Shown here piece after piece: positions 63,277-64,000 of a DNA stretch of 64,000 nucleotides. The DNA is from Acidiphilium iwatense. GTDB lineage: Bacteria > Pseudomonadota > Alphaproteobacteria > Acetobacterales > Acetobacteraceae. A model generated the notes under the pieces. It saw nothing but the letters and a program-made list of their open reading frames with translations. It made no database searches and was not told the DNA's origin. Every line of letters starts with the position of its first letter. The first letter of the stretch is position 1. The stretch lies in contig NZ_JAKGBZ010000002.1 of NCBI RefSeq assembly GCF_021556475.1, positions 1 through 64,000 on the forward strand, in the 5' to 3' direction. Made by a program: the position numbers and the translations under genes.

Positions 63277-64000
63277 ATGCACCTGAGCCAGGAGCAGATC
63301 GACGATTTCAACGAACAAGGCTGGCTGTTCCTGCCCGAATTGTTCGATGCCGGCGAAGTCGCCCTGCTCAAGCGCGAAGCCGAGGCGATCTATGCCCAGC
63401 AGCGCCCGGAAGTGTGGCGCGAAAAAAACGGCGCGCCGCGCACCGCCTTCGCCGCGCACACCTATAACGAGGCGTTCCGGCTGCTGGGTGCGCATCCGCG
63501 GCTAATCCGCCCGGTCGAGCGGATTTTCGGCGAACGCCTCTACATGCATCAGTTCAAGATCAACGCGAAGGCGGCCTTCACCGGCGAGGTGTGGCAATGG
63601 CACCAGGATTACGGCACCTGGAAGCGCGACGACGGGATGCCCGAGCCGAAGGCGATGAACATCTCGGTGTTTCTCGACGAGGTGATGCCGATCAACGGTC
63701 CGCTGCTTCTGGTGCCGCGCAGCCATCTAGCCGGCGATCTGGAGGCGACGCACGATGTCGAAACCACATCCTATCCGTTATGGACGCTGGACAACGAGAC
63801 GGTGACGCGTCTGGTCGCCCAGGGCGGCATTGTGGCCCCCACCGGCAAGCCGGGTGGCGTGCTGATGTTCCATGGCAATCTGGTGCATGGCTCGGCCGGC
63901 AATATCACGCCCTATCCGCGCCGGATCGTGTATCTGACGCTCAACGCCGTCTCCAACTTCATTCGCACGCCGACCCGCCCGAGCTTCATCGCGCATCGGG
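63277..64000 (+). CDS. Phytanoyl-CoA dioxygenase (PhyH/EctD-like) protein, truncated by window end
   Basis: The first 241 codons of a 2-oxoglutarate/Fe(II) dioxygenase. The ATG at 63277 has GGAGG six bases upstream. The iron ligands are His109 and Asp111 in WQWHQDYGTW and the distal His204 in LVHGSAGN; Arg216 probably binds 2-oxoglutarate. The stretch from the HQD through DDGMP to NGPLLLVPRSH resembles ectoine hydroxylase, but the exact EctD signature (WHSDFETWH) is not met and no ect genes are near. Substrate unknown. It is divergent from the flavoprotein gene with 88 bp between starts. Confidence 0.85.
   Translation, partial: MHLSQEQIDDFNEQGWLFLPELFDAGEVALLKREAEAIYAQQRPEVWREKNGAPRTAFAAHTYNEAFRLLGAHPRLIRPVERIFGERLYMHQFKINAKAAFTGEVWQWHQDYGTWKRDDGMPEPKAMNISVFLDEVMPINGPLLLVPRSHLAGDLEATHDVETTSYPLWTLDNETVTRLVAQGGIVAPTGKPGGVLMFHGNLVHGSAGNITPYPRRIVYLTLNAVSNFIRTPTRPSFIAHR

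Noticed and set aside
63277-64000. Ectoine hydroxylase (EctD) proper
   Set aside because: The EctD signature is only partly matched and ectABC are missing.

Overview
The window is GC-rich bacterial chromosome, almost entirely coding. It looks like an acid-tolerant member of the Acetobacteraceae/Rhodospirillales (Alphaproteobacteria), for example an Acidiphilium-like organism. This is inferred from a complete hpnABCDE hopanoid block, hemC-hemD-Mic60-hemY gene order, a small Arg/Ala-rich gene in front of dcd, TimA, HpnL and the codon usage. No species can be named from sequence alone.

Layout. 1-6.8 kb: accessory DNA with the end of an IS630-type element, an outer-membrane barrel protein, a sigma-54 activator, an SMP-30 lactonase, a 17-histidine secreted protein, an IS3 remnant and tRNA-Thr(GGU). 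6.9-15.3 kb: housekeeping genes dcd, murA, cfa, rpsF-rpsR-rplI, an EamA transporter and a Pat-type acetyltransferase. 15.3-20.8 kb: a leftward run timA-mltA-LutA-like-kup and two small genes. 21.5-30.5 kb: a four-gene RND efflux operon with two different pumps. 30.5-36 kb: glycogen genes glgP, glgC, glgA. 36-42 kb: tsaD, haem genes with the bacterial Mic60 homologue, and an acyltransferase. 42.4-48.9 kb: hopanoid genes hpnL and hpnA-E, where HpnCDE make squalene; no squalene-hopene cyclase is present. 49.3-54.9 kb: a ROK regulator, a porin, a broken M20 peptidase and a polysaccharide ABC exporter. 55.1-63.2 kb: a selenium block. 63.3-64 kb: a truncated PhyH/EctD-like dioxygenase.

The most notable region is 55.1-63.2 kb. 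It holds selenoneine biosynthesis genes senA (EgtB-like C-Se bond-forming enzyme), senB (selenosugar synthase) and senC (selenophosphate synthetase fused to an N-terminal flavoprotein). On one side they are flanked by a selenium-binding-protein/methanethiol-oxidase gene translationally coupled to a small membrane protein. On the other side, 35 bp upstream of senC, is a MerA/lipoamide-dehydrogenase-like flavoprotein. The sen core is known; the flanking genes are candidate new parts of the system.

The second notable signal is a two-hairpin repeat at 33.2 kb and 43.6 kb. Each hairpin is bounded by CTAG, the IS630-type target. The 23-nt loop of the first hairpin is exactly reverse-complemented between the two copies, while the adjoining spacer and second hairpin keep their orientation. 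A fragment of the same hairpin abuts the IS630-type end at about 124.
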